Of a stretch of 14,501 bases of DNA, positions 13,599 through 14,501 are shown piece by piece; within the stretch, counting starts at the first letter, position 1, and every line of letters starts with the position of its first letter. Under the pieces are notes generated by a model. That model worked only from the letters and a program-made list of their open reading frames with translations. It did not search any database and had not been told where the DNA came from. The DNA is from NZQO01 sp964639255 (lineage in GTDB: Bacteria > Bacteroidota > Bacteroidia > Flavobacteriales > Flavobacteriaceae), in assembly GCA_964639255.1 (NCBI GenBank), contig CAZXDP010000064.1, forward strand, positions 1 to 14,501, given 5' to 3'. Position numbers and translations under genes: made by a program.

Positions 13599-14129
13599 AT
13601 GAAACATGTACTTTCGCTAATGGTATTTATGATTTTAGCACTATCCTGTACTGAAGGAAATAAAAAGGAAGCTGTAGATACCGCACAGGAATCGCCAGAA
13701 ATCGCATATCAGTCGTTCGGAGATGAAATCTCACCCAATGATGTGCTCTCCCAAGAGGCAATGGCCGAGCGATTTGAGTCCCTCAAGCCTGGTGATACCG
13801 TTGCAGTGACCTTTACTGCAAAGGTAAATGCCGTTTGCCAGAACAAAGGTTGCTGGATGCGACTCGATATGGGCGAGGAAGAGGCAATGGTAAAGTTTAA
13901 GGACTATGGGTTTTTTATGCCGAAAGATATCGCAGGTGAGGAGGTAATCGTTGCAGGGAAGGCCTTCGTAGAGGAAATGAGCGTTGACGAGCAGCGCCAT
14001 TATGCCGAAGATGCAGGAAAAACCCCAGAGGAAGTTGCTGCTATTACAGAACCCAAGCGTACGCTTTCCTTCATCTCTCACGGAGTACTGCTTCCAGAAA
14101 AGCAGCAGGAAGCCGCGCAGAACCAATAA
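13599..14129 (+). CDS. DUF4920-family lipoprotein
   Basis: From ATG 13599 the protein has 176 residues; the frame can be extended two codons to a TTG at 13593, but the ATG gives the better signal. The lipobox is ILALSC (C17 lipidated). The mature part contains the DUF4920 hallmarks VCQNKGCWMRL with two cysteines, MVKFKDYGFFMPKDI and the GKAFVEEMSVDEQRHYAEDAGKTPEEVAAI stretch broken across the C-terminal half. The paired cysteines could bind metal or form a disulfide; no activity is known for the family. The gene is followed after 4 bases by mnmD on the same strand, so the two are probably co-transcribed although their roles look unrelated. Confidence 0.88.
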   Translation: MKHVLSLMVFMILALSCTEGNKKEAVDTAQESPEIAYQSFGDEISPNDVLSQEAMAERFESLKPGDTVAVTFTAKVNAVCQNKGCWMRLDMGEEEAMVKFKDYGFFMPKDIAGEEVIVAGKAFVEEMSVDEQRHYAEDAGKTPEEVAAITEPKRTLSFISHGVLLPEKQQEAAQNQ

Positions 14130-14133
14130 CGGG

Positions 14134-14501
14134 GTGGAACGAAAGCTACTGGTTACGGGAGATGGCTCCCTAACTATCCACATCCCCGAATGGAACGAGC
14201 AGTATCACTCTAAGCACGGTGCCATCGCCGAGGCTCGCCACGTTTTCATAAAGCACGGTCTGTGGCACGTTTGGGAAAAATTGTCCCAACCACAGCTTCG
14301 CATACTTGAGATTGGATTTGGTACCGGTCTCAATGCCTTACTCTCCTTGCGCGAGGCTGAACGTGCCCAGCGTTCGTTGCACTATACAGGTGTTGAGGCC
14401 TACCCTGTTAATTTAGAGGATATTTTCAAATTAAATTATCCTGAATTGACCGGCGCCGATACTGAGCTGTTCCAAGCCATGCACAAATCAGATTGGGAGC
14501 G
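14134..14501 (+). CDS. mnmD: tRNA 5-methylaminomethyl-2-thiouridine methyltransferase MnmD, N-terminal part
   Basis: The frame opens at GTG 14134, 4 bases after the stop of the DUF4920 gene, and runs off the window after 122 codons. The segment TGDGSLTIHIPEWNEQYHS and HGAIAEARHVFIKHGL is the N-terminal signature of stand-alone MnmD, and LEIGFGTGLNALL (residues 58-70) is the S-adenosylmethionine-binding glycine motif. The enzyme makes the last methylation of mnm5s2U34 in tRNA; in E. coli it is fused to an oxidoreductase as MnmC. There is no ATG or GTG close upstream in this frame except ATGs deep in the previous gene, so GTG is the best start. Whether a MnmC1 domain follows cannot be seen here. 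Confidence 0.9.
   Translation, partial: MERKLLVTGDGSLTIHIPEWNEQYHSKHGAIAEARHVFIKHGLWHVWEKLSQPQLRILEIGFGTGLNALLSLREAERAQRSLHYTGVEAYPVNLEDIFKLNYPELTGADTELFQAMHKSDWE

Noticed and set aside
13731..14183. 150-codon minus-strand ORF over the DUF4920 gene
   Set aside because: It is antisense to a clear lipoprotein gene with conserved motifs and its translation shows no family resemblance; a chance shadow frame.

Overview
The window looks like chromosomal DNA of a marine-type member of the Flavobacteriaceae (Bacteroidota). The evidence is the repeated TAnnTTTG promoter box (with TTG about 17-21 bases upstream at the best sites), start codons without clear Shine-Dalgarno sequences, several lipoproteins with acidic residues after the lipobox cysteine, an exported M49 peptidase, and proteins such as DUF4920 and MnmD of the Bacteroidota type. 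I see no rRNA, tRNA, CRISPR array, insertion sequence or phage gene.

Layout. 1-399: 3' end of an amidohydrolase. 403-2809 (minus): bacterial NHEJ ligase D split into three separate genes (phosphoesterase, ligase, polymerase), each junction a 4-base ATGA overlap, in the same order as the domains of a fused LigD. Behind a 77-base gap lies a helical protein of unknown function (2887-3282), whose promoter is back to back with that of an Lrp/AsnC regulator (3414-3848); a two-helix membrane protein follows (3933-4148). 4179-5402 (minus): an MFS transporter, preceded by an unusual leader holding a 23-codon ORF, an AT-rich hairpin and a strong intrinsic terminator that ends about 18 bases before the transporter start. 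8376-5610 (minus): a tight four-gene operon of membrane-anchored SRPBCC-GyrI protein, CrcB/Fluc fluoride channel, lipoprotein and beta-barrel protein.

8465-10501: dipeptidyl-peptidase III-type zinc peptidase lipoprotein, ending at a bidirectional terminator shared with a convergent Gly-Asn-repeat lipoprotein (11387-10563). 11422-11806 is a stretch of about 385 bases without a recognisable gene. Then come a small two-helix membrane protein (minus), a divergent MazG-like NTP pyrophosphohydrolase, the branched-chain aminotransferase IlvE (minus), a DUF4920 lipoprotein and the start of tRNA methyltransferase MnmD, which runs off the window.

Most genes are ordinary housekeeping or envelope functions. 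The two points that stand out are the three-gene LigD operon and the sORF-hairpin-terminator leader in front of the MFS gene. Several convergent gene pairs are separated by only 1-3 bases, so their transcripts must overlap or stop inside the neighbour.
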